From assembly GCA_958299035.1 (NCBI GenBank), contig CATQJL010000316.1, forward strand, positions 22,235,676 through 22,299,675: a stretch of 64,000 nt of DNA, read 5' to 3'. This DNA comes from Cylicocyclus nassatus. Taxonomy: Eukaryota; Nematoda; Chromadorea; Rhabditida; Strongylidae. Below are positions 48,343 to 60,557 of the stretch, piece after piece (position 1 is the first letter of the stretch; each line of letters opens with the position of its first letter). Made by a program: the position numbers and the translations under genes. The notes beneath the pieces are model-generated. The model was not told the origin of the DNA. It made no database searches and saw nothing but the letters and a program-made list of their open reading frames with translations.

Positions 48343-49537
48343 ACTGGTTTGTTAGATTAAAAAAAATGTGCGCACTAGTGTGTGCATTGCGAAATTAACG
48401 TTTTAATTTTTTTTGTGTAAGATGTCTTCAATAAAATATTGGTAGATCACACTTCCAAAAGCTCACTTTTGTAAAAGAAATCCATGATTACTTTAGATAA
48501 AACTTTGAAATTTATTTTCAAGCAAATCGATTCATGAAATGATTGGATATTTTTAGAATTGGCTTAGAGCTTCCCGTAAATCATTTACGAGACCATCGTG
48601 TTTTGTTTAAAACCACATAAGGGCTTACTAGATTATGAAAATAGTGAGATTTAGTTCAAGTTGGGGACAAAGAGGAACCTAGCTCTTCAATCTTGAACTT
48701 GCTGTTGAACCTTATATGTATTTCTATCTTTACAAATTCTTTAGCTTGTTGTGGAACAAGCTTTATTTATATCTAATGGAGAGATACATTTCCGCTTTGA
48801 AAAAGAGAGTGTAGAAACAAAGGTGAGATAACCGCGAAAATAAAAGATTTGGAGCTGAAAGCAATCTGGAAAAGGATTTGGTGCCCGTATGCACTCAAAG
48901 ACGTGTAAAAGACGCATTTCATCTAAGATTGTCCCCATTATTTGCAAAACAATCTCTATGAAGATTAAGGTACCTTCAAAAAGAATGTTGCAACAGTTAC
49001 AGCACATTTAGACTGAGCATTTCAAACTGGTATATGTGTCGTTTTCTGACATACAGACGAAATTATTCGAATCCTTACTCGAAATGCTCTACGACAGTGT
49101 TTAATTGATTAATGGTTGCCGCTATCCCATCTTACATGGTAAGTTACTTTGCCCAAAATAAGATAAAATTTCTTCCTCAAGCAAATCGTCTAGAAGCAGT
49201 TCCCAGTTTCTTACAAGGGAGAATACACGATGACCATGGCCGTTTGGAACGCTATGTATGCTGTAAGATGCGTCTTGAAACGCTGATTCTAAACCTGTGC
49301 TCGATATCTGCGAAACGATCTTCTGAAGGAAGTTACGAAGTTTTTTTCGTAGAATATTTGCGTACTTTTGGGTACTTGAAATCACCAAATTTGTTCTAAG
49401 TTACAGTTTGAAGCTACCGAAGAGAATTTCAAAAAGACTACTGTTGTGTTATACCTTTCTATATCATACTCAGCATTAGAAAAAGAAAAAATTTTTCCAT
49501 TGATGATTTTGACCCTTCGCAGTAGCGCAAATTATTC

Positions 49538-49820
49538 ATCTTATCTATAAAGCTGAATGTGTGTCTGTATGTCTGTCTGTACGTACGTGCGGAATAGAAA
49601 TTTTTATTTCTGAACCGATTCGGACCAAACTTGGCACACATACACTTCGGGGCAGGGAGCGTGTCATAGGCTACTTTTCGTTATCGATCGATATCGATTT
49701 TATCGATTTTTTGCAAAATTTGAGCTACGGGGCTGGGAGTTGGCACAGGGGGGTAATCGAGCATGCTGATTACGAATATAATAATGACAGGGCCGGGCGG
49801 AGCCGGGTTTGCCAGCTAGT
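49538..49820 (-). repeat. Dispersed CAGA-tailed repeat, copy 3
   Basis: Reverse orientation, from CTATAAAGCTGAATG to GCCAGCTAGT. It ends a few bases before the target duplication of the 49838-51323 element. Confidence 0.75.
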
Positions 49821-49837
49821 GAAAAAATAATCATAAC

Positions 49838-51323
49838 CAGGGTCAAGCGTGGGGTGCGGCACGCCCCACCTGGGGGGTCGTATTGAGGAGTCAAAAGGGG
49901 AGGGGGTCGTAGTTGGGTAATATGATAATAGTAGTAACATGATATTCGTATGCTATCCATAATTAGCATGTCAAATAACCCCTGTAAACAAAGTTTGAGC
50001 GAATTCTAAAGATTCAAGGTACTAGGCTACCTAGGTGAAATGGTCATATTCCAACATGGTTAACTTTGTTTCAAAGGTGAATTAGCTAACCTTTTTTGCA
50101 CTCAAGACAAAGCACTACTCCTTCTTTGTCCATCTCAGAAATCCCGCTTCAAAAGACCTCCAAACTGTGGAATTAGAAGCCAACCAAAATCTCGTTTTTC
50201 CCATTTTTAACTTTTGATGGCTGTGCTTTCACCAACTATTACTCAGAGCAAAGAAAACGAATCAGGCTCAAATCACTCGTGTGAAAACTAGGAGACCTAG
50301 GTATCGATCCATATGAATATGGTTTGCTAAAGATGTTTTTTTGATATAGTTAATGGGGTGAATGGGGTGCGGCACACCCCCTCAAAAGCTGCGGCCGCCG
50401 CAGCTTTTAAGGGGGTGTGCCGCACCCCTTTAACCATATCAAAAAAACAATTTTAGCGGACAGTAATTATATGAATCGATAGCCTAAACCTTGTAGATTT
50501 TATAGGACTGTTTTGAGCCTGATTCGTCTTCTTAGCTCTGAGTAATATTTGGTGAAAGCACAGCGATCAAAAGCGAGAAATGGGAAAATTGAGATTTTGG
50601 TTGGCTTCTAATTCCACAGTTTGGAGGTCTTTTGAAGCGTGATTTCTGAGATGGACAAAGAAGGAGTAGTGCTTTGTCTTGAGTGCAAAAACAGGTAGCT
50701 AATTTACCTTTAAAACAAAGTTAACCATGTTGGAAAATGACCATTTCACTTAGGTAGCCTAGTATCTTGAATCTTCAGAATTCGCTCACACTTTATCTAC
50801 AGGGGTTACATGCTAATTATGCATATGTTGCCCATTATGTTTGACAGGGCCTTCAAGTAATGCTATCTTAAAGGCAGCGTCCAGGCAGATCTGGACCTAT
50901 GGGGATTTCACGTGGAAAGTACTTTTGGGGCCCTAACTAAGGCACTGCCCAAGCGGCAGCGCAGTGCTCTAATGTTTGAGATACTCCCCTCGAAACTGGA
51001 CCCCGCGATCGTATTCGCATGGATTCATGGCAGTTTCGCGCCAGGATCCACGGCGCCACGAATCCATGCGAAATACGATCGCGGGGTCCAGTTTCAAAGG
51101 GAATATCTCAGCCGTTAGAGCACTACCTGAGCTGCCGGTTAGGCAATGGCTTATTGTTAGTTAGGGCCCCAAAATTACTATCCACGTGAGACCCCATGTG
51201 TCCAGACTTGCCTGGACGCTGCCTTTAAGTGTATAGTTCAGGGGGGGGGGGGGTCTTATTAAGACAGCAGTCAGGGAGGGGTCGTAACCAGCGATCGTGT
51301 GCCACACCCCTTGCTTGACCCTG
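49838..51323. mobile_element. hAT-like element of 1486 bp made of nested palindromes
   Basis: Ends CAGGGTCAAGCGTGGGGTG and its inverse, with a perfect 8-bp duplication ATCATAAC (49830-49837 and 51324-51331). Inside is a palindrome with arms of about 430 bp (49960-50825), centred on GCGGCCGC at about 50390. The terminal motif GGGGTGCGGCAC recurs at that centre. A second, TTAA-flanked foldback sits at 50872-51224. No transposase frame. Confidence 0.8.
50872..51224. mobile_element. TTAA-flanked foldback element (353 bp)
   Basis: Arms of about 160 bp begin AGGCAGCGTCC, with TTAA on both sides (50868-50871 and 51225-51228). TTAA duplication suggests the piggyBac type. It is nested in the 49838-51323 element. 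Confidence 0.7.
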
Positions 51324-51789
51324 ATCATAACTCTATCCAGGCTATCGTTTCATGGAAAACAGTATTTGAACCAGCATTAAATGGCAAATTTTCGATATGC
51401 AAATCATTACGAATGGCCGCGGTCACCAAGTATCCTTTTTTGTTAATCTCGAAACAAGTGGCATGTGGTTACCCACTAAACCTCTTTTAGTTTTATCATC
51501 AAAACAGCTTCCATCTCGTAGTTTTTCACCAGCTGATAAAGGCTGGCTACCTTGAGGGTCGGTGATAATCACGACCCGGTATCAGCACCTCACGAAAAGT
51601 TGCCACTTTGTCTTAAGTCCATATACTCGTTACGGGTAGACCGTTGCAAAACAGCCCCCGATTTTGAATTTGCGAACGTAAACATTAATGCTTCGACCGA
51701 CCGACCATAAACTACATCTTTCCATCTTGTGCACCTTTTGAACTTTGCACAGCATTGGGCGCCTGTAAGAGGACATAATAATGCACGTA

Positions 51790-51965
51790 ACCTTTGATTT
51801 GACTGGATCGGCGGCTGAAAGGCGGGGCTCTGTGACCTAATTAAGGCCTTTCAAGCCCGCGGCGCAGTCTTCGTCTCCCTCGCGTGTGTGCTCTCTGATC
51901 ATCCTTTAGCCTTAATTAGGTCACGAAGCCCCGCCTTCCAGCCGCCAATCCAGTTGAACCAAAGG
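51790..51965. mobile_element. Hairpin MITE copy 5 (block B only)
   Basis: Core in the opposite orientation to copy 1. GTA on both sides (51787-51789 and 51966-51968); block A has the empty site near 36048. Confidence 0.8.
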
Positions 51966-52168
51966 GTATATGGTAGACTCGGATAGTAAATGCTGCTGAT
52001 CGACACGGACAACGATGTGCGGAATTGTTCCAATCAAGAGCTCGATGGGGCGAAAAAAAGACGATGCTCGTAGTATAGTGGACAACCTGCCTTCAACAGG
52101 GTAGGATACTTGGTCAAAATGGCGTTTCCACATAAAATGTATACTGCCTTGGTAACACATTGACGAGG

Positions 52169-52236
52169 CTTGACACATATGGTGTGTCAAGCAATTACTA
52201 CCGCGTGGAATCGCTTGACACACCATGTGTGTCAAG
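52169..52236. repeat. Two near-identical 23-bp palindromes, 22 bp apart
   Basis: CTTGACACATATGGTGTGTC.. (52169-52191) and CTTGACACACCATGTGTGTC.. (52214-52236) each have 9-10 bp perfect arms, and the pair is itself an inverted repeat. Confidence 0.7.
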
Positions 52237-53242
52237 GCTTGCATTTATTTAGAATGACTAAAATTCTGAGATAAACTCACTCCATGAGCTTTCTTTTGCG
52301 CTGAATCTAGGATTGAACTCTACCTTTTTTGTCTGCCCTTCAGAACTACTGTAGATGTACCGAAGGTGGCAGTATGCGTAATTATAGTTGGAAAATCTGG
52401 GCTCTCCGTAAATGGCTTTGGTCCCAAAAGACAAACAACAAACAACTAAAAATTTGCATGGTCGTCAATGTGTTAAGCATGGAATCTGATTCCTACTATT
52501 GATCTGCAGGGCGCTTCCGAGAGGAGAATTATGAGAATTTTAGAAGCAAAAACTTCAATGCGCAGCTACGGTAAAGTTATTCAAAACCGTGGTCTGTGAG
52601 CTGGGATGGGACCATTACTGCCACTTGTTATGAGGTATTACCTTCAGTCTAATAAGTTAGTTAGCGGTAACTATTCTTTTCAAGCGTCGGAGACCTCAAC
52701 ACTTGTTTTTACCTTGGACAAACCCCTGATTTTTTGTCTCAAAATTCCCATAACTCCGCTCCCAGGTGCGCTTTGCAGATAGCGGAAGCAGATTTGGCAT
52801 CAGCGTACCATGCCCTATATGAAAGTTTACATTTTATCTGGAAACTTCATTTTAAACGAGTATCCTTTCCTTGTAAGAGAGCACACTATTCCTTGTCTCC
52901 CTTACATGCCGGCAGCTGTCAATTCCAACGAGATGGCGTCAGATTATGGCGCAAGATTGTCACCAGCACCTCTTGTCCTGCACCAAAAAAATCACTTTTT
53001 TTCTCAGTCAAGGAATTTAAGTGCTTTAATACACTAAGTAGCTCTTGTTGAGACCAAATTCCAGAGATCGAATCCAGGGGAATAAAATAGCTCACTTTTC
53101 GAGTACCCTGCGTTGGGTCGTAAAAAATCTGTATCCTTCAAGATAAATCGAGCAGTCGGTGCTATAGGTCCCTAACTGTGCAAAGTCTGCACTGATTGAA
53201 CGTCTCTATGAAAAATTGTGATACGCAAATTATGCCAAAAAA

Positions 53243-53578
53243 TCAAATTTGCTGGTACTGCTTGCTCGAACTTCGACCATTTGGAAAGATCAGATAGTAG
53301 TAAAAACTCTCATCCGAAATATGGCGCTCGGTTATCTCGCCGTCCAATTGTTGGGACATGACAACGAACTCTCCACCTTTATCGCTGATAGAGAGGCGGA
53401 TGATTCCACTTTGAATCATCCCTCGCAATTCTTCAAATCGAAGCCACTGCGCATGAGTCATGTTTTTGTTCAAGGCATTGAGTATGCTCGAACAAAGAGT
53501 CCGAAATTTGCCGTTTGCGCTGTGGCAAATTTCAGGTTCCTTATGAAAGGGTGGCGGAAAGGAGATTAACGGTATCAT
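53243..53578 (-). pseudogene. Penelope-like retroelement fragment
   Basis: An open minus-strand stretch of 111 codons contains SISDKGGEFVVMSQQLD followed by EITERHISD, a block I associate with the region just before the reverse transcriptase core in nematode Penelope-like elements. The catalytic motifs are not present; the frame ends at a TGA and a stop also lies just upstream. It sits in an insertion specific to block B (about 53.26-54.15 kb). Another reverse-transcriptase class cannot be excluded without a search. Confidence 0.55.
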
Positions 53579-54342
53579 CTTCTAATTTTCTGCTTCTCTT
53601 CTGTTGGTTCCTGTGACTGCCCTTCAGATTTCAACTTCACTTGAAAATGGTTTTTCAGGTGTTGCAGGGATCCAAATACATCGCGATATGTGCTCGCGCT
53701 AATATTTTGAGCAGGCGCAAAGCTAATTCCAAGACTTAAAAGCTCTTAAGCGCTTGTTGTTGATGTCTGAAAAGCGATTTTTGTCTGTGAGCTATGCCAA
53801 CACAAGTGAAAGGAGCCAACTTAAGCCATGTTTCTCACAAAAGTGAATATTTAAGGGCAGGTCGTACAGTAGCATAAACACGTTTTGACTCGTTCTCAGT
53901 TCTCCTCCAGCTGTTTTCAGACGTAAGACGTTGACATGCTTCTTCTTTTGCTTTACAAAGTGAAGCACAGGTCGTTCTGCTTTTGCTTAGTTGCAGTTAC
54001 TATGTGATAAGAAAAAGAAACTTCCATTCTCTTTTGAACAAAAACAAACTGCAAATTAGAGAAATGAGGAGCTTAGGCTTATGCCTCATTATATTTTTTG
54101 AAAGGTGCGATAAAACTTTTGGGGCAGCCTAATATTTTAGCCTAGAGAGTTTGTAAGAATATCAGGCTGCTGTGTAGGTCTGAAGTCACACTGACCTTCT
54201 CAACCAGGAATTTTTTTGTGAAAAAGCTGTTTGAGGGCCTACAAGACCTCGTCTACGATTCTATGCGAACTGACGAGCAACTGAGTGTTGAATCGACCAC
54301 AAAATAAAATTTATTCCCTGAAGATCCTATATTCAGGATATT

Positions 54343-54458
54343 TATAAACACGAATGCAGGTGCAGAGCTCAAATACTCAAAACGGCTGCGAGATGTGAGC
54401 CCGATTGCGATCTCGTCATTCATTCAGCGAACCTCATAATCGGAGAAATTTGTGCGAG
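54343..54458 (+). repeat. 116-bp perfectly conserved stretch (block B copy)
   Basis: Same 116 bases as 37322-37437. Here the open frame continues another 26 codons or so into a stretch of about 75 bp that block A lacks, before a TGA near 54540. Confidence 0.7.
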
Positions 54459-55221
54459 CAGTTTCCTCAACGAGAGCATTAGAGATCTACTACATCCTCA
54501 CAAGCTCAGACATCGTATTCCGCTCGTATCTAGTCGCGGGTGAATAGCCTACTTATAACATGAGCAGACTAGAATTCGTTCCAGCTGTTGTGCATTTCCC
54601 TACTTGAGTGCTTGTTCTCTTAAAATTCAAAGTCTCTCTTCTAAATTTCTCATTTTTGCAAGGAAATGGTTGGAAGTCAAAATGGTTAATCCAAACAACT
54701 GTATGCAGCATAAGACACTAACTCTAATTTTGTCTTCCACATCTGCTTGACGTATTTGTAGACAAAGTTATGGACAGTTTTTTACGAAAAAAAAAGCAAA
54801 TTTTTGGTGTTGATTGAGGATTTTCTAAAAGTTGGGCACAGGAAATTGCTCTCATAAGTGGATATTATGCATATGATGCCTTAAATAATCTGAAATAAAA
54901 CTCCAAATGAGCTAATTCTGGGATACGATCAGCGCCAAAGTGAAATATGCCTGCTCTAAACTTCATCATCATGAGCCTTGGTGTTTCTCTTTGATTATCA
55001 TATAAGATGTCTAGGTTTGCTGATAAGCATTCTTTCTTTTCCCCAAGCTGCCGAAGCTTCAGGAAAAGAAAGAAGCTCTGAGCGTGCTTTCTCCAAATTG
55101 GACGGAATCTTATTACAGATGATCCTGTAGACAGAATCGTACATATTACAACACCTGTAGTAGCGCTTGTGAGGAATAAGTTGCCGCTCGCAGAACCTTT
55201 GATCTAATCCTCCCTATCAGA

Positions 55222-55372
55222 TGGGTTTTCTTCATGTTCGCATTTACTTTTCTAGACGCATTGTTGTTCGAAATAATCTAGCACGTCCTTTGTTACCCCA
55301 CTGACTAGACGAATTTCATCAGTAGTAAGGCGATGTCAACAACCCAGTGGTCAGCTGCCTACGTTGGATGTT
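55222..55372 (-). pseudogene. Damaged copy of the 40.4-kb orphan exon
   Basis: Same sequence as the exon at 40362-40544 with a small deletion that shifts frame (near 55325) and a TAG after the EQQC segment. It follows the exon at 56237-56355 on the same strand, so the gene to which they belonged is probably dead here. Confidence 0.4.
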
Positions 55373-56236
55373 CCGCGGTCATGCTGAACTTTCAGATCCA
55401 GTATTTTATACGTATAAAATTAGCTAGGAAATTCTACACATTATTTTTTGATCTACCTTTTTTTGTTTGTAGCGCAGATAAAAAGGGCGGTTTGGTACTT
55501 AAGGCCAGATACTCCTTTATTTTTCTGCTACAGATTGAGTAGGTGAAACACTTAAATCGCGCATGACAAAGATCTGCGGAAGTTTCCGGAAACCTTCGTA
55601 GACGCACGCGGATCAACAACTCTATCAGCGAAAGTAGGATTAGTGATGACGATCGACGACGATTTTTTTGTGAAGTTGTTGAGCTAAGTATTTCTCACTA
55701 TACAGAATTTTGCACTTCAATCGAACTACTAAATTTTAAATCTCAATAGGGGGCGGCACCAAGCAATGCAAATTTTAAATTCCTTTCCAGTCTTGAGACA
55801 CTATTCGATTGGGATAGGGATCAAGCAGAAAAGGGCGACAGCATTATACTAATAAGAGCTGTAAACTCTTTTCTTTGAAATTTTGCGTCATATATGTCTA
55901 ATGCTGATTCATTATTTTCGAACCATTCTATATGACGATTCGTAGATATGAAATACAATATAAATGGTTTTGATCCTTTGAGAACGAGGGGCTACGAGAT
56001 TGTGCAGATAGTTCGTATAACTCGTAACTCTTTGGAATAATAGAAAGATTTCATGTGTATAAAAGCGTTACAGGCTTCGAGGAATTCAAGCAGGACCCAA
56101 AATTTTTTTTGAAAAGCCTAGCTAACCACACACCCGCCAACATGGAATAACCGCTACGTCTTCTTTCCCTTGCCTCCCAAAAAAAAATCCGAACCCCCTG
56201 TGGTTTTGATCTTTGTCAGAGTCAATGTTTTCGTAC

Positions 56237-56355
56237 CTCACAAATCAGGATAATCATCTTATCGATGTTGACCATCATATCAGGAATTCTGCGCAACATT
56301 ACTTGAATGTCGCTTGATAACACATCCGCTCCAGACAGTTGCTGCTCAGTAGCAA
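56237..56355 (-). CDS. Coding-like exon of an unknown gene
   Basis: Acceptor ATCATTAG and donor GAG|GTACGA enclose 39 open codons (LSSDIQVMLRRIPDMMVNID and so on), helical and possibly coiled-coil. The phase at its 3' end matches the exon family at 40362-40544 and 55222-55372, which lies downstream on the same strand. No start, end or other exons were identified; the whole may be a pseudogene. Confidence 0.3.
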
Positions 56356-58689
56356 CTAATGATATATAAACGTGAATTTCATTTGTAATTTATTTTGCAA
56401 AGCAGTGTTGGTCACAAAGGTTGATTTTCTTTGAAGATTTCATAAGTTCCTTTTTACATTATTTTTTTCTGTTTGTAAATTGATTATCATGATGCTACAA
56501 ACGATTTTTGGTGTTATACTTCATTTAAAAATAACTGGGTCTTCAAGAGTACTAATGTTACTAAAGCTTTAGTCTAAACGCTAAGAAATCGCTGGTTCTT
56601 TATAGCAATCGAACTTCTACCTTGTCGAAAAGAAATAAGGTTGGAGGATTCTTTAAGCTCAAGGCTTTGAAATTGACTCGTTCCAAATCCACCGAGAAAC
56701 TTGACTTCTCCAGTAATTTCGCGTAATAAACTGGAAATGATTCGCTTTTTTTATACCTACGAAATTTTTAAATATAAAATTTAATTTGCATTGTGCATTA
56801 CCAAAAAATGCCTCCTACACATCTCTCCTAAAAATTGCTAATTGCTTTCTACTTCTCCGTGTAGAAGTTAAGTAGTAGTAGAAAATCTCATGTTTCTCGC
56901 ATGTCACTACCAATGTCATAAAACCTACTCGGACTTCCAAATAACATTTACAACATATTTTGATTTTTCGGAAAATTTATATCGTACCGAAAATTGTGTT
57001 CTTAGGGATTCATAAGATGTTTATCCTCAGGCTTTTCCAGCTTCGAAAATGGTTGGAACGTAGGTAAACTTGACTTTGATTATTTTGACACTAACATCGG
57101 TTGAAAATAGCAGCTTCTAGGACGACTTTTTCAAAAATTTTGAAAGGTTTTTGAGACGACCCACTCTATACAACCCCGTCATGCTAAAATACAACTATTG
57201 TGAGAAGATCATCCTGTTCCAACAATTTCATATCGTTTTATAACTTGAACTATGGTAGCTTATTGACTCTGGTTTATCAAAAATTCATCCGACGTTATTG
57301 GATGCTTCATGAAAGTTATGCTATGTAATATCCAAACTTGTGGGAACTATTCTTCTGTAGGTCATTAATTTTTCCACTTTTTTGCAGTAATACAGAGAGC
57401 GCCTTCACCTTCTTGGGAGCAAGTTCTTTATGGAGCTCAAAATAATTGTTGCTCTCTGCCATTAGCCATGATTTTTCTTTTTTCTTCCCATGCATGCCCA
57501 CTCATTTCATAAGATTCCGACATATACATACGCGATTGCAAAATTTGCGAAAATTCCTAAGCTGTTTGCTGTATGACTTGCTATTCAAATTAACGCGACA
57601 GTTGATGTTGAGAAAAATGAGAAAGTCAAAGCATGACATGCGAGGCCCCAAAAAAACTCAAAAGAATTTTAAAATTTGGTACCCCACTCTCATTTCAAGT
57701 AAATATATGTCGACGAACTGATTTAAGAGCAGGTTACCGATTGGCAGGCAATTCTCATTTTGTCTTTCTGTTTTCGAGAAGAGATGGTTTACAGCTGTTT
57801 AGCAATGACTGTCTGTAAAAGAAATAGCGGTGAGAAGTTAGAGGACCCCTAATAAAGTTAGGCTGGTCTTAGCCTTAGCCTTCTTTGAAAGTTTTTAAAA
57901 AAAATTTTTGACTCAGAAAAGAAAAAGTTTTTATTTACAAAGTAATCTGAACACTGATAAAACGGAAATTATTCCGGACTATGCAGTAGTATAGGATTTC
58001 TTTGCGATTGTGCACTCTTTGATAGAAAAAATTGACTTTTTCGAAAGAATTGACAAACACTGATTTTTTTTTTGCTATTGCGCATAAGTATCAGCTTTCT
58101 AGAAGCCACTATCTAAACATCAAATTCGAAGATTTTTTATTGCAATATTTCTAACGTCATTTCACTTCTGGGTAACCTGATTACTTCTGGCCCTGGTTTG
58201 GTTTATAAATGCACACGGAAGTAAGTTTCCCTAAGTGGCCATCCAGACCAGCTTTGGAAAAGGTCCAAGGCATCCGCCATTTTCGGCGCCTCTATTCACA
58301 CATTCTCTGCAAGAAGTTCCGGTCGAAGACACATCAAAAGAAAGAAAGGAGGAGTTACTGATGTTTGGCCCTGACTCCTTGCTTACCTGGTATCTGCGAC
58401 AAACATCCCCATTCAAATTTCCTGCTAGCAGTATATCTTAAGATTTGCATGCTTGAATGATTATGAGGCTTTGTTTATATAGCGTCGACACTCTAGTTTG
58501 AGTTAGGTCAAGTGTGAGTTTTGCACCAAATTTTTCTCTTATTTCTTAATTTTCTTCAATATTTAGAAATTCGTTTCACTCGATGAACTTTGAATAAAAA
58601 AGCTTTAGGCAGTGTAAACTGATCTAGAATCACCCACATATCTTGTAACTGTTTATGAATAATACTGAATGGTTTGAAGAACTCAGATT
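56356..58689. other. No gene confirmed
   Basis: Weakly coding-like frames at 57316-57501 (minus) and 58235-58441 (plus) have splice-like edges but no supporting partner exons. Confidence 0.4.
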
Positions 58690-59720
58690 TTGGTTTTCCT
58701 CTCGATTTCATGGCTTATTTTTAACTAGCAAAAATCGGTGGTGTTCGATGTCTCTCGAGAGAATTGCAGTACTTGAACTTCTCTGGAATTTGATTGTTTA
58801 CACAAATTGAATTTTTTATATCTTGTATGCATAATGTAACTGTGATATATAACGATTCAAGGTACTTTTCCCTTATCCGGACCCATTTTTTCAAAAGCCT
58901 CTCATAAGATGCATTCTTTAGTCCAAAAACATTTTTTTCACAAATTCTACGAGGACTACCTCCCTGCCACGTGTCAAGAAAAAATTGACATCTTTTGGTC
59001 CACGACATGTTTTTTCGAAATCATTTCCAGGGGTAAAAGAGCATTTATGATTACATAAAAGCTGTTTAGCTATTTTACACAAGAGCAAAACAATCTAGAA
59101 CTTATATCTGAACATCTTAGCTGCTTTCAGCAATGATTAAAAAACGTCTACTTCTCGAAACTTTTTTCATCATGCGAATTTAGCCAGGAAAAACTGCAAA
59201 TGAAGGCTTCAAGTACCTCGCTGCTGCTTGTTTCATCACTTAGATGATTGGAACCTTAGCTCACTTTTCTATTTTAGACAAGTCTAACCTATTCGTCGAT
59301 AAATATTATAGATGACGTTATTAATGTGACAATGTTTATTTTTGATACTGCATTATATTATACTAGGTAGGGCAGCACAAATTTTGGTAAAACATTTTTT
59401 TGACACGTGACAGAAGGTTGACACTCCATCCTGTGAAGATGAGATCTTATATGGCGCAGAAAAATAAGCACTATCCTTTTTTGAAGAAATGGGTCTGGGT
59501 AACGGAAGAGTACCCGATTCAATATTCAGCATTTCCACAATCCTCAATTTTTTTCAGAAGTTTTCTGAGCAAAGTGATGCAATTATCTAAACCCATTGAT
59601 CCTGAGGTTGAACAGTAGTTATTTCCGAAATTGCTGAATGAAGAATACTTGGAGAGGAAACTATGCGTAATTGGTTTATGATGACACTGAGTTTTTCAAA
59701 GCTTGAACTCCGCACTGTGG
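58690..59720. repeat. Diverged inverted repeat
   Basis: The minus strand of 58860-59010 and the plus strand of 59390-59540 share TTTTTTGACACGTG.. and GAAAAAATGGGTC.. segments, so they are old inverted copies of one repeat. Both give short related frames with stops; no working gene. Confidence 0.5.
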
Positions 59721-60150
59721 TTAATTTTCGCATTGATTTCCAGAGCACCTCCTCATAAGATGCGCATAAGCCTCTAATGTACACCAATATTCTTTCGCTT
59801 CAAATAAAGGTACGCTCCCGCAAAAGCCGTTTTCGGGGAGGCCCGGGGGGGGAGGAACTACAGAAAAGTGGTGGCGTCAGCCGCTCCGTCAGAAACCTAT
59901 TTGAGATCCATTTTAAAGTTTCACAAGCTTGTGTCTTGGAAAAAGGACGAAGTCCTGGACATCTGGGAATGACCAAAATAGTTTACATTTGTCATAAAAA
60001 TCAAGCATGCCTTGTGAAAACCCTCCGCTCTACTAAAAATTTTGATTCACAAGGCATACTTGATTTTATAACAAATACAAATTATTTTGATCATTCACAT
60101 AAAGAAACGAACTGCCTGCATAACCTACAATCAAAATTTAGCATCCTCCC

Positions 60151-60386
60151 CAGGGTTCACCAAGAGCTAGCACCAGGAAAATTCCAAAACGAAGTCCCCT
60201 TTGATCTTGAAAATTTCGTAGGAAGTCTTCTCTGACTCTAAACCCTTGACGTAAACCCTCAAAAAACGAAACGTCGACTTGAGAAAAAAACGTCAATTTT
60301 GTGTCTCTTCGAGCATAACAACGATAGCCCTTCTGCTTTTTATCCCAAAAACGATATCCAGCTTATCCCAGCTGAGGTAAACCCTG
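60151..60386. mobile_element. hAT-like miniature element, family 1 copy 3 (236 bp)
   Basis: Ends CAGGGTTCAC and GTAAACCCTG with a perfect 8-bp duplication ATCCTCCC (60143-60150 and 60387-60394). The same ACGAAACGTCGA core is present. Confidence 0.85.
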
Positions 60387-60557
60387 ATCCTCCCTCTCCT
60401 TTCACTCAGCTACTATAATTACGTATGCTAATGAAGTTAAAAATCTGAGAATCGAAAGTCTAGCCCTTTTTCTCCTACCTTATTGTACTCTTCTTTATGA
60501 TTATGATCGATGATCATGATTATAAAACTGATCGAGTGAAGGATAAGTCAATACATA

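Larger units (their letters stand above)
40565..54620 (+). repeat. Segmental duplication, block B (expanded by insertions)
   Basis: This is the second copy of block A, doubled in length by insertions at 42.15-43.1, 44.07-48.35, about 49.45-51.33, 51.79-51.97 and about 53.26-54.15 kb. Alignment resumes with the expected block A sequence after each insertion. Confidence 0.8.
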
